A program made the position numbers and the translations under genes. This document shows, in pieces, positions 23,416-46,366 of a stretch of DNA of 64,000 nt; positions within the stretch are counted from its first letter, which is position 1; each line of letters starts with the position of its first letter. This stretch comes from Ahaetulla prasina (Eukaryota; Chordata; Lepidosauria; Squamata; Colubridae): assembly GCF_028640845.1 (NCBI RefSeq), contig NC_080546.1, forward strand, positions 36,711,520 to 36,775,519, read 5' to 3'. The notes below the pieces were generated by a model. It did no database searches and was not told the DNA's origin. It worked only from the letters and a program-made list of their open reading frames with translations.

Positions 23416-26400
23416 TACTTATTGTGATTTCAAGGCTGCCCCCAACTCCTCTGCAACTCTAGGTAGCTTCCAGACTAAAGAAACTATAGGTATATGTCTT
23501 GATGACTTAGAAAGCCCAATAGTAGTGATGTGAAAGTCTCATGTTTCTTATTTCCCTACAAAAGACTTACTATAATGTATGTGGCAAAATGTTGGGTTGC
23601 AGAATGTCAGATTAAGATCTTGGGTTCCTCTATGTTACTAACATTGTTTTTCTCCTCAAACCTTCTCCCATCCCAAACTTCTTTGTATAACTTTTATTTT
23701 GAATATTTAGGTTTTCTTTTAATACGTATGCTTTCTGTTTTCAGCCAGAATTTTTAGAGTCACTTTTATGCACTATTTTATTTTATGCATTGTCTAGTAT
23801 ATTATTTTATATAGGGTAATTTTACAATGGTTCTAATTTTATCTTCATCTTATTTGTTATTTCTATTCAGGATTATTTATTATATATTTTATAGCTTTGG
23901 CTTTATTATTTTGATTTTTAATACCTACTGTTACACTGTTAACTATAACTTGATTGCTTTTCTAATTTTTCTCCTCTTCATCGTAATTTATTTACTTTTT
24001 GCATTACATTGGTCTGTACTGGTATTTGGTTATAAAGTTGAAATTTCTGATTTCAAGAATGAAGAAAGTTGTCTCTTGATGTCATGCTTTACTGATGCCT
24101 TCACTGCGTCAAACTTCCTTACCTTACTTTGCATTCTGTACTTTGTATGCATTCCAAGATTGAATTTCTCGTGGCTGACTCCCTAGTTGTGAAATACCTT
24201 CTATTTGGGATTTCAGACCTTATCTATCCAATTTTTTGAAGTTGTTGGTTGGGAAGAAAAAACTTAAAAAGCTGCCTGAAAGAAATGGTTTGGCTTCAGT
24301 TAAAACTTTCTGATTTTACATCCCACAGGCTGTTGCACAATCCTACTTTTATTTTGTCTTCAAGTCATGTATTCTGACTTAGAAATGGTTATTTCTACTT
24401 TAGAACAATTTATTTTTAGTTTGCCATTAATTTCAAAACAGAAACTTGGCCCAGCGCTTCTATATGCTAAATAAAAACTTTACTCTTTTCCAATTTTTAA
24501 GACGGCTTACGATAGAAATACAAATAGAAATAATTTTACAAGTGTATGTATCCTGTCTGTCTATAAATTAGTGTCCAGATATAAAACAATTTGGTAATAT
24601 CAAATGAATAAATCAGTCCTACTTCATAGATAACAACCTCCTGAACCCAAGATTGGCCTAGTATAGTAGGCAAACCATTGTGCTTTATACACATTAATCA
24701 ATCAATCAATCAATCAATCAATCATGTGAATTTAGGCAATTCAGTTAATTTAGTAAATTGTGGTTTTGTTAACCATGTGTATGCTTGTTGTACAAACCTA
24801 GCCAAAGTTATTTCACAATGTTTATTTTGAAGAAAACTTGTATGTCCTTCTTTAAAAAGTTTTGCACTACTATCTTCTGGCCAAAAGGGGATGTAGTTCC
24901 TACATGTATGAACAGTACCAAGCTGTAGATTTTGCAAAGTCATCTGCATTACTGATTTACATCAAATCAGGAACAAAATGGGAAATACATCCTTGGGCTA
25001 GGAGCTGACTAGAACTAATTTGCTCACTAAGTAATTACTAAATACTTAGTAATTACTTAGGCTAGCCTCAATTTTCATCACTGTGGTATAGAGCATAAAA
25101 TGCCAGCTATTAAATGGGGTATCACTTTTACCTCCTTTGCTGCAACTATTTGGCAATTTAAAAAAATGTACTGGATAAATAAATCTACATTTGGAATCAC
25201 TGTACAACTGATTACAATGAATGCCAATATAGAAGGTAATTAACTTGAGATCTAGTATCCTAATGAAGAACCGTGTGAGTGGCTCTTGTCTATTTCTTGC
25301 AATTGTACTCCATCTTGTAGTCTCCTTTGCTCTTAAGTCCTATTGCACATGTAAAACATTAAAAAACTGGGCTACCACTTGCCTGATTATTCTTCCCCAC
25401 CGCTTACAAACATAATTGTCACACTAATTTTATTCCGTTTTTGATTTTCAACTACAACTGTAATTTTGGCTAGTCACATGTTGGAATTTTTTTTAATAGC
25501 AATGTCAATTATATATATATATCTCCACTGTGCGCATAGCACCCCTATGAAGCCTTTTTTGACAGACTCCGTATGAATTTGGATGCACAGATAGCAATGG
25601 GTGTAACATAGGACAGTTCTTCACAATTTTGAACTTTCTAGATGTATTCTATTTCATTTTCCATCACATAGGTTGAAAATGGCAAGAACTGTAATTTAAT
25701 CTATCTCTTCCGTTAACCAGGCTGGAAAGGCCAATTTATCCATACTAAATATATATTTAGGTTCTGTCCCACTATTTCATTTTTCACTCTTTTACTGATC
25801 TGAAAGCTCCCATCTTATATCCATGGATTCACTGCCCTCTTGCAGCAAAGTACAAAAAATACAGAAAGTGAATAGCATTGACAGAGGCAGTGTCAGTGTT
25901 ATGGTGATAAATAGAAAATCAAAAATTTATTTAGATCACATTGCAGGTGGCTACAAATTTCCAATTAATGTATAGCATGACAAAATGGCAAGCTCTGATA
26001 ATGTTACAGAAGTAAATCGCAAGGAAATGTATTGATCAGCCTTGCTGACACAACCACCAAACTAAATTTAATTTCAATTTATATATTCAACTAAAATAGC
26101 TTGCAGCATTTCCCCATTGCCAAAACTGGATCAATATTTATGAAAAAAAATCATTTGCACGTGACAGGAAATAACTTTTGTTACAGAAAAACTGTGGATG
26201 CCCATTGCCACTGATTTTCTTAGTTTATGGAGCATGATGTCAAAACCAGCCACCAGAATTACTCAAGAACTTCACATTTGATGACTGCATGGAAGCAAAT
26301 ATTGCCTCGAAATCCTCATACTTTTGTCCTGAATGGGCAGAAAGAATATGAGGTCCCCTAATGTCATGTGAATACCTACACAGGATGCTCCATTGGACCA

Positions 26401-26536
26401 TCCAAACCCTTCCTTGGCCTCATTCAACTGCTCCATTCCTTTATTGACTAACAAGCTTTCCTATCCAAAAGCCACCCTCTATTATATCAATGCCACACAT
26501 AAATTTCACTAAGCACATACAGAGATCTTCTCGCTG
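23416..26536. other. No recognisable gene
   Basis: AT-rich sequence downstream of the ZNF330 polyadenylation candidate. The open frame 23827-24186 encodes a hydrophobic low-complexity peptide from T-rich DNA and is unlikely to be real. A (ATCA)n run is at about 24697-24724 and a short (AT)n at 25511-25522. Confidence 0.5.
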
Positions 26537-26542
26537 TTTATT
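26537..26542 (-). terminator. Candidate polyadenylation signal for ZNF330
   Basis: An AATAAA hexamer (complement of TTTATT) lies about 105 bp past the stop codon on the minus strand. It is the first consensus signal downstream. Longer 3' UTR forms are possible. Confidence 0.45.
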
Positions 26543-26645
26543 CCTTTCCAAGCAAGGCCTAGAACTAGACCTAAGCACAGATCTTACCCCAAAGGTAAAT
26601 ACTACTAGGTTCAAGGGGACTTAGTTCTTGCTAAGGTCAATAGCC

Positions 26646-38073
<11,428 letters not shown>

Positions 38074-38929
38074 TCACTTTCTGGAAAAAACATTTATCAG
38101 GATTAGTCCGCCCTATATTTTCCATCCAGAATACATGCCTCTACTTCTGAATCTTTTTAATGAAGCCATAAAAATGCTCAGATGCAAAGGTGTAGAACTG
38201 TTAAATTTACAATGGCCATTCCTGGTCACTGGTCCCCAAATGGTGATAGATTATTACACTCCTCAGCAGCCAATAACTACTATAGTCTCTAAATTAGGAA
38301 AATCTACTCTTGTTCTTAAAATTATGAGCCACTGGGACAAAAAATGAACATAGAATGAAAATAAATTGTCTAACAGAAATACAAGGGATTTGACTACATC
38401 ATACAATAAAGTATCATTTGCTTAAGTATTGCCAGATAAACCAAAACTGACTGGATTATACAATATGCTAAGCAAAATCAAATAAATCACATTATAGTTA
38501 ATGTCATGTGAATCCAACTGAAATATGCTTGTGATCTGAATACCAAAGGTACTGAAATTACCATTTTGAACTTATTGGAAGATTTTCTCTCCAACTCATG
38601 TTTAAATATGTCTGGATTTGTCAGCAAGAAAAATGTAGTTTTTAATATATTTGTTAAGTATACTTGTATGTATTCTAATGAATATATATAACACACAGTA
38701 TTTCCAGAACCAGGACAATTCTAATGAAATTTCCTGCACTGGAAAATAGGTTTTATCCAGAAAAAAGCTATCCATTGTTTTCCAACACTCTCAAGGATTG
38801 TATGTATTGTGCTGCTTTTTTACATCACCAATATCCCCTTAGCAATAAAGCAATAGCTGTATATAGCTTCATATACAGTTTCACAGTGCTGCACAACAGT
38901 TTCTAAGCTGTTTACAGACTCAACATATT

Positions 38930-39035
38930 TCCCCCAACAATTTGGATCCTCATTTTACCAATCTCGGAAGGATGGCAAGCTGAGTCAACCTTGAGCTGCA
39001 TTCTATACTGCATTCTAACCACTGCACCATCCCAG
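38930..39035 (-). mobile_element. tRNA-derived SINE fragment
   Basis: The minus strand shows GGTGCAGTGGTTAGAATGCA, then GGTTGACTCAGCTTGCCATC. It lacks the 3' end. In the first (5' UTR) intron of ZNF330. Confidence 0.7.
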
Positions 39036-39242
39036 CTGTTACTGGACAACTGTGCAAGCTAAGATGAGCCAAGTAAGCTGAATCCTGCAAAACATTTAAT
39101 TACAAATTCAAGAATTGGTTCATAGAAGAAAGGCCAGAGTGTCACTGAGAGTCAGACAGCAGAGAAGAGGAGAAAGAACTGGAGAAAATCACAAAATACA
39201 GAGATTTCCAAATAGAAGTACAATGACTATGGCAAAAGAAAT

Positions 39243-39490
39243 AAAAGATAATACCATTTTTCCCTGAAAATAAGACTGTCTTATATTTGCTTGGCCTTAT
39301 TTTCTGGGAGGTATTATTGTGTGGAGCAAGATGGGGGTTCCTCTTGCTGTCTTATCTGATTTCCAGCTCTGCGTTTAAATATTTTCGGGGAGGGCTTATT
39401 TTCAGGGGGAGGCTTATTTGAGTACATGCACTCAAAAGCCCGATTGGGCTTATTATCAGCAGATGTCATATTTTCGGGAAAACAGGATAT
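39243..39490. mobile_element. Mariner-like MITE, longer variant
   Basis: Ends CATTTTTCCCTGAAAATAAG and ATTTTCGGGAAAACAGGATA. Internally longer than the copies at 19853 and 30465, with extra sequence (GGAGCAAGATGGGGGTTCCT). Probably a different internal-deletion derivative of one parent. Confidence 0.65.
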
Positions 39491-40670
39491 CAATAGTAAT
39501 AGGCTCCTTGTGCACAATCCCAAATATCTGGAGCACCATTTGAACACCATTGTTCAAAATCATCACCAGTCAATTACGAAGGGCAGCTTTACTTGGAACA
39601 GCTTACACATCCTGCAACAATACAACATCTACCTATCTATCCCAGATCCTTGGTAAGGACTCGATGGTTGGATAAAAATGCCAAATTCTGTTTAAATATC
39701 TGCCTGATTGTGTAACCAACCAAAATAATAAAACATGAATGAGCAGAGAAGATTGAAAACAAAAAATCTATTTTCTTACTAACAAATCAGAAAAAAGGTT
39801 TTAAAACTTTTGAGGCAATCATATTTTAATACTCACTGTTGCTCGTAGACACTTGACATTTTAAGTGTCCAGTTTTTCTATAAATTGTCAACAGTTTTCA
39901 AAGTGTACAATGAAGAAAAAGTTCATTAAAATATTTTTTAAAAAATAAAAACATTCAAAACCATAATCAGGCCATGTTTTGTTACTGTGACTGGGCAAGA
40001 ATTAAATTACATATAGCTTATATGATTTAATTTTCTCCTTAGCTTTCCACACTGAACCTAGTTCTCATTACAAAAAATAATCTTGCATAACAAAAAAAAT
40101 ATTGCTAACTATCATTTCGGGAAATATATCATATATAAATTCAGGTTTTCTTCCTAATTAATGAAACTTAACAATAAAATGTCTAGCAGTAGATATTCCT
40201 TTCTGCAAAATACTGGGAAGCACCAAACAAACCAATCCCAAACCATGGATTGAATATTTTCAAATTATACTACAACTATACTACAATTTCTAACAATTAC
40301 CTAAGAGAATAATGAATAAAATCAGGAGAATCAATTAGCTTACTAAGAATTTTTAACCCATAATAAATAGAAAAAGGGGAGAGGTGAATGTTTTTGTTGT
40401 TATTGAGAGAGAGAAAAAAAGTGTTCAATTGATAAAATAATCTTAAATCCAATTGGTGTCCAGGCTCAATTTTGGGTTTGAAATCCAAAGGAGTTTTTTA
40501 CAGCCAAAGTTATCAACCAGCCCCCTGCAAACACTGACTTCTAGATGTATTTTGTTAAACTCCAGCTTTTGAAATGACAAGTAAACCTGACCAGGCCAGA
40601 CTATGTACCACCATTAGGTCCTAAATGATTTATACTGCTTGAAAAGACAACCAACATGCTCCTCAATTAC
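39491..40670. other. ZNF330 5' intron sequence, nothing recognisable
   Basis: AT-rich intron DNA. The open frames at 39426-39656 and 40297-40488 show no motif. Confidence 0.4.
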
Positions 40671-40778
40671 ACCATGCACTTTGTGCCAGTAAATAGATTT
40701 ATTTTATTTTATTAGTTTGTCAAATATGTACAAGATAGCAAGTATAAATATGGACATGGACATCAATGAAGGAAATGA

Positions 40779-40905
40779 ATAGAATAGAATAGAATAGAAT
40801 AGAATAGAATAGAATAGAGGGGCGTGCATAAGAGTACAAGTGTGCCTACTGTTCCTGTCCTATTGTTTCCTTTCGTTAAATCCAAGTAATATAGTTATTA
40901 TATAC

Positions 40906-40940
<35 letters not shown>

Positions 40941-41262
40941 TTAAATTTTTATACCGCCCTTCTCCCAAAGGACTCAGCCAAAAGATAAAAAACACAAAAA
41001 TATACAATTAAAACAACAATTTAAAACCGAGCATATTAGAAAAAATGGCCAACATTTAAAATTTAAAATTATGAACCCTAAAATAATAAAACCCCAGTTA
41101 AAAATTTAAAAATATTAAAAATATTATGCCAGTCCCGCTTGAATAAATAAGTGCGTTTTCAGCTCACGCACTCATGCTTACATATATACTTATATATTGT
41201 TTCGTTATTTCATGCTTATGCTTATATATACTGTGTGACAAAATAAATAAATAAATAAATAA
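40779..41262 (+). mobile_element. LINE 3' tail (AAATA-tailed family) with AATAG run, interrupted
   Basis: An (AATAG)n run is at 40779-40816. The 3' UTR of the LINE family seen at 51.8-56.8 kb follows (GGGGCGTGCATAAGAGTACA, then TGCCTACTGTTCCTGTCC). It stops near 40905 and resumes at about 41178, ending TGACAAAATAAATAAATAAA. The gap is an L2-like tail. Confidence 0.75.
40906..41177 (-). mobile_element. L2-like LINE 3' end nested in the tail above
   Basis: The minus strand reads toward 40906: a C-terminal segment like LKTHLF, a decayed UTR, then CTGAGTCCTTTGGGAGAAGG, GCGGTATAAAAATTTAATAA and (AAATA)n. The word atatacttat occurs on both sides, a plausible target duplication. Confidence 0.7.
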
Positions 41263-41263
41263 T

Positions 41264-41336
41264 AAAGAATAGAATAGAATAGAATTTTATTGGCCAAGTG
41301 TGATTGGACACACAAGGAATTTGTCTTGGTGCAAAT
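41264..41336 (-). mobile_element. AATAG-tailed LINE 3' end fragment
   Basis: (GAATA)n, then TTTTATTGGCCAAGTGTGAT and TGGACACACAAGGAATTTG: the minus-strand terminus of the family at 49190. Confidence 0.85.
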
Positions 41337-41689
41337 AATCCAACAGCACAACTATTACGCTGTATAACTACACTCTTAACTACTAAGACGTTCCACAAAG
41401 AACTCATCTACGCTAACACCGAAAAATAAAGAATATCTTCAGGTGCCAGAACGCTGCAAACTTGCAAAAAACTGGCCTTGTTACTCCGGTCTCAAAGCAG
41501 CTTCCGATTCAAATCCTTTCGAGGCCTAACCTCCTGGCACAACTGGTTTAAATCAAGCACAAAGCAAAGGTACCATTCGTCGAAACTCCTTGAAAAACGG
41601 AAAGAAAAGGAGTAAGAAAAAGACAGGAGGGGAGAGGTGGAGGGGGGGGAGGAAAAGTTGAAGCAACTCCTCCAGATTTCAGCCTGTTT

Positions 41690-42340
41690 TGCAATAACAA
41701 ACCACGCAGCGCTGGAGCGGGTTCCCGGCGATAGTCCTTCCAGCTGTGGGAGCCAGAACAGCGGCTTCTTATTGTCCCCCTTAACGGGAACACCCCAGAT
41801 GGTATCCGTGCTCCTCCAACCCGGCGCCCGTCTAGGCGCGCCGGCCTACAACTCCCACAATCCTCAGCCAGCACATTTTGCGGCGTGGGAGATGTAGTCC
41901 CCACGCCTTGCAGACCATGGATCTGGAGAAGGCGGCTCCACCGCCCGCGTTTCCCAACACACACACCCCACCTCGTTTAACCCGCCTGCCTGGGTGACCG
42001 CGGATCCATCCCGATCCCGACCCGCTGCTCACCGCCTTCAGCTCGCTTTCTTCAGGCCCTTCAGGGCAGCTCAGCCTCTCAGAGAAGCCGAAAACGGCGC
42101 GTGAGCTCCGGCCTCAGCTGCTGCAAAAGGCATCGCTGGCGCTTGCTGAGCATGCTCGAGGCCAGCGAGCAGGCGCGGTTGGAGCCACAGCGGCAGCTTC
42201 TTCCTGCTTCAGTTTTGCCCTCAGTCGGGCGCGGGGTGGTTCGTGGCGAAATGGTGGGTGAGGCGTTCCTGGAGCCTCGGGAGGGAGGGAGGGAGGGTCG
42301 CTCGGGTGGCAGGCTGAGAAAGTGGGTTTAACGCGCGAGG
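41690..42340 (-). promoter_or_regulatory. CpG-rich promoter region of ZNF330
   Basis: This GC- and CpG-dense segment stands out from AT-rich surroundings and lies 3.6-4.3 kb upstream of the start codon on the gene's strand, as expected for a housekeeping gene. Two sequences resemble the ZNF143/STAF element: CCTACAACTCCCACAATCC at 41845-41863, and on the minus strand GGACTACATCTCCCACGCCG near 41881-41900. No clear TATA box was seen. Divergent transcription is possible but unsupported. Confidence 0.65.
42033..42120 (-). other. ZNF330: Probable non-coding first exon of ZNF330
   Basis: A strong donor (GCG then GTGAGC) has its last exon base at 42033 on the minus strand inside the CpG island. The coding exon 1 acceptor at 38081 implies an upstream 5' UTR exon. 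The transcription start is a guess. Confidence 0.5.
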
Positions 42341-42529
42341 CATTTTCACCTTCCTGCCTTTTGCGAACTCCTGGCTGCAAGGCAAGGAAACAGAGACCTT
42401 GGCTTGTTTCTCTTCCCCCCAACTCCGCCAGAAATGGGTCTTCGGTGGGTCTTGCTTTCGGACATTAGCCCTCGTTGTGATAATAAAACAACAACAACCA
42501 CCAACTCTTTTTGTTGTTGTTTTATTTTA

Positions 42530-44510
42530 TTTTTTTATTAAGTTTTTACAGTTAAACAAATCTTATTCACCACTTACACATGATTGGGACCGTTTTTATA
42601 TCCTCCTGTTAATATTCATCTATGTTTATTATCCAATTTTTTTAATTTTTAAAAAAAATTTATTATCCAATTATCCAGTTTAATTATCCAAATTACTCCA
42701 TAACTGGATAACAGCTTTCCTGTCAAACACACAACAAGTGGTCAAAATAGGCAGTGCCCTATCAAATCCTGCTCCTGTCAATAGCGGTGTCCCCCTGCCT
42801 TGGGGGGACCAACACTCTTCATATTATACATTAATGACCTCTGTGACCATATTATAAGTAATTGTGTTCTCTTCGCTGATGATGTTAAACTATTTAACAC
42901 TACCAACAATGCAGCTACCCTTCAAAAAGACCTTGACTCTGTGTCGGAATGGTCAAAAATTTGGCAACTCCAAATCTCAACCAGCAAATGATCTGTCTTA
43001 CACATTGGAAAAAAGAATCAGAACACTAAATACAAGCCTGATGGACATTAACTTGTAGATGACCCTCATCCCGTTAAAGACCTTGGAGTTTTCAAACACT
43101 CTTAAGTGCCAAAGCCCGCTGCAACTTCATCGCCAAAAAGGCTTTAAGAATTGTAAACTTAATCTTGCATAGCTTCTTCTCCAGAAAGATTACACTACTA
43201 ACCAGAGCATACAAAACATTTGCTAGACCAATTCTCGAATACAGCTCACCTGTCTGGAACCCACACCTCATTTCAGACATTAATACAATTGAGCGTGTCC
43301 AGAAATATTTTACAAGAAGAGTTCTCCACTCCTCTGATCACAACAAAATACCTTATGCCACCAGACTTGAAATCCTGGGTTTAGAAAATTTAGAACTCCG
43401 CTGCCTTCGGCATGAGCTGAGTATAACTCATAAAATCATCTGCTACAATGTCCTTCCTGTCGAAGACTACTTCAGCTTCAATCGCAACAATACACGAGCA
43501 CACAAAAGATTTAAACTTAATGTGAACCGCTCCAATCTTGATTGCAGAAAATATGACTTCAGTAACAGAGTTGTTAATTCCTGGAATGCACTACCTGACT
43601 CTGGTCTGTTCCCAAAATCCCCAAAGCTTTAACCAAAGACTATCTACTGTTGACCTCACCCCATTCTAAGAGGTCTGTAAGGGGTATGCATAAGAGCACC
43701 AGTGTGCCTACCATTCCTGTCCTAATGTTCCCTTTGGTTTTATCCAATTCGTATGGTTATTTCATGCTTATATATACTGTTGTGTTTGACAAATTAATTA
43801 AATAAATAAATGTTCTATACATTTATACTAATTTTACATTTTATTTAGAGTTCTATCCCCTTTTTTCCTTCTATTTTCAATCCAATTGTACCATTTCTCC
43901 CATATTACATAAAAATCTGAATCCATCAATCCTTTCAATTCAAGAGTCATTTTGTCCATTTCGACACAGTCCAATACTTTTTTAATTATTAAATCTTCAG
44001 AGGGTATATTTTGACCTCTCCAACACTGAGCGAAAGCCAATCTTGCTGCAGTTATCATATGCAGAATAATATATGTTGTTGTTTTTTCATATTTCCTTTT
44101 CATTATTCCTAGAAGAAACAATTCTGGTATATATTCTATCTTGAAGCCTGTTACTTCCTGTATCGAACTATACCTTCATCCAATATTTTTTAGTTTCGGA
44201 GCGTAACCACCATATATGAAAGAAGGTATTTATGTTTTGTCCACATTTCCAACATTTGGGATTAAAATTTGGATATATTTTTGCCAATCTAGAGGGTGCC
44301 AAATACCAATGGTAAAACATTTTATATTGATTTTCTTTATATTGTGTCAATCTGGTTAATTTATAATTTCTATTCCAAATTGTTTCCCAATCCTCTAATT
44401 CAATATTATGCCCAACATTTTTTGTCCAGGCTATCATAGCTCCCTTTACTACGTCCTCAGCTCTATCAAATTCTAGTAAATAATTATAAAAAAATTCGCT
44501 TTTTTAGGGA
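42530..44510 (-). mobile_element. L1 LINE fragment split by another LINE
   Basis: Minus-strand frames at 43834-44121 and 44168-44437 encode the L1 ORF2 C-terminal end, with MFYHWYLAPSRLAKIYPNF, CWKCGQN and FFHIWWLRSETKKYW. The likely L1 3' part continues at 42530-42690 after the plus-strand LINE at about 42690-43805. 5'-truncated and inactive. Confidence 0.7.
42690..43805 (+). mobile_element. CR1-clade LINE 3' part (AAATA-tailed family)
   Basis: Contains the end of RT (TLFILYINDLCDHI and the active-site region VLFADDVKLFNTTNN), then the post-RT region with an open frame to 43632 (RPILEYSSPVWNPHLISDIN and others). The 3' tail is GACAAATTAATTAAATAAAT. Frameshifts separate the pieces. Same family as 51.8-56.8 kb. 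Confidence 0.88.
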
Positions 44511-44517
44511 GATGCTT

Positions 44518-45063
44518 TGTTGTGGCTCCCGCCCCCAAACCTGGCCCCATGCCCGAAAGTGCCTTGGAGCCGGGCCTGCTGCCAGAAAGTGACTTGGACA
44601 GTGAGGGGGAAGGGCTGTCAGGACTTGTCTCGGAAGCACTGGCCTCCCTGGATCAGCTCCAGGAGCCAGAAGCAGGCCAAGTGAAAGAGATAATGAGGCC
44701 TCCTTCCCCTGACTCTTTTCCCCCCCAGGCCATGCGTGCAGACCCAGCTGACAGCAATCAGGCTTGGCTCAATCCCAGATTTCGTAGGCAGGAGAGAAGG
44801 GAACAACAGAAGCAGGGGAGGGGCAGGCCTAGGAAGTGCTGAGTCATGGAGCCACACCCCCACAGGATATAAAAGGCAGCAAGAGCTGGTGTGTCTCTTT
44901 GTATCAGGCAAATCCACGGATTGACTAGAGCTGAAGGTTGTGACTCACCAGCATCTTGGCAGCTAACGAGGGTTCTTAGCAGACGCTGGCTCTTTTGCTG
45001 CCAGAGCTGATAAGAGCCGGCTAATTAAGCCATTGTTCGGATGGAGGCGAGGAGGACATAACA
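44518..45063 (+). mobile_element. Solo LTR, 546 bp
   Basis: Starts TGTTGTGGCTCCCGC and ends GAGGACATAACA (TGTT/AACA ends). Flanked by tgctt (44513-44517) and tgcct (45064-45068), a near-matching 5-bp duplication. A TATA-like GGATATAAAAGG at about 44866 sits ahead of a plausible start. An open frame at 44522-44842 (106 codons, Pro/Glu-rich with a basic end) lies inside. No internal retroelement sequence adjoins it. Confidence 0.65.
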
Positions 45064-45529
45064 TGCCTGTTGCACAGATAGTCTTGTGGCACCTTAAAAT
45101 ACGTCAATATGTTAATTGAAAATTTTGCCATAAAAGCTTCTATGGCTAATGGCTCATATCCATTGGAAGCAAAATGTCTTATGCACAAGATGATGAAATA
45201 ACCTGAAGAAGGATCCATACATTGTGTCAATTGGTTATTTGTGTAATATCCATTTGACTAGGCACCTTGTGGAACAAAGGGACCAAATTGCAACTCCCAA
45301 ATCCCATTACCATAATTGTTGGAAATGGAGGGGGGATGATTTTTGTTGCCGTTTTAGGACAAAGTATACATGAAAATACTTAAAATAAAATAAATAAAAT
45401 TAAAATAAGAAAAACCAAATGCATAGTAAGCTCTAAAAAAAAATTAAAAACCGCAATGTCTGTCCCACGCTATACCATTTCCTGCAGTTCTTGGAATCCT
45501 CAAGAAAAAGAGATAAATTATCCACTTGT

Positions 45530-45660
45530 ATTTTCATGCTTTTGAACTGCTGTTGATAGGAGCTGGGGTAAAAATGGGAGCTCACCCTGTCATGCAATAC
45601 TTGGGTCTCAAATTGTTATCAAATCCAGCTTCTTAATCACTACGCTACCATGTTGCCTCT
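45530..45660 (-). mobile_element. Old tRNA-derived SINE
   Basis: The minus strand reads GGCAACATGGTAGCGTAGTG, then a decayed B-box; the plus strand has GGAGCTCACCC as in the SINE at 8123. Diverged. Confidence 0.55.
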
Positions 45661-45884
45661 GAAATATATTTGCCTCATGCTAAATCATAATCCACCTTGG
45701 TTGGTTACATTTAACTTCCAAACCAAAAGTAAACCTCAACGGTGAATTTGTACATCTTATGACATCAGAATAAGATTTGACATAATATGGATTCTTCAAT
45801 TATGAGTTGTACAACACAAATTACTGAATTGTTATATACAAAAAGTATACATAAATATGTGCAGAATATTGTATTGGTTGTTTA

Positions 45885-46366
45885 ATTGTCAAGTTCTGGT
45901 TGCCAAAATATTTAAAAAATATTGAGTCTCCAGAGGAATATAGAGAAGAACAACAAAAGGATCAGGAGGCTAAAACATGATGAATGGTTGTGGGAACTGG
46001 ATATGTCTAGTCTTAACGAAGAGAAGGATTAGGAGTGACATAATAGCAGTCTTTTAATATATGAGAAACTGCCACAGAAAAGAAGGGAACAATTTATTAT
46101 TGAAAGCACCTGAAGTCACAACAAGACGTAATGGATGGAAATTTATCAAAGACAGATGCAACTAAGGATAAATTTTCTGATAGCAAAAACAATTAATCAG
46201 TGGAATGGCTTGTCTTCAGACATGGGTGCTTCCACACTGGAGGCTTTTGAGAAAATATTGGACAGCCATTTGTTCGGAATGATATAGGGTTTCCTCCTTG
46301 GGCAAAGGGTTGGATAGAAAACCTCCAAGGTCCCTTTCAACTTTGTCATTCTGTATTCTGTATTAG
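45885..46366 (+). mobile_element. CR1 LINE 3' end
   Basis: Blocks TAATCAGTGGAATGGCTTGT, GGGCAAAGGGTTGGATAGAA and CCAAGGTCCCTTTCAACT end in an ATTCTGTATTCTGTA tail, the CR1 terminal octamer repeat. Confidence 0.88.

Noticed and set aside
23827..24186. 119-codon hydrophobic frame resembling a membrane protein
   Set aside because: T-rich DNA yields Phe/Leu/Ile runs. There is no splice context, homologous motif or codon signature.
42101..42331. Plus-strand open frame in the CpG island (divergent gene)
   Set aside because: GC-rich DNA gives long chance frames on both strands. No splice-linked conserved sequence follows, and the island is explained by the ZNF330 promoter.
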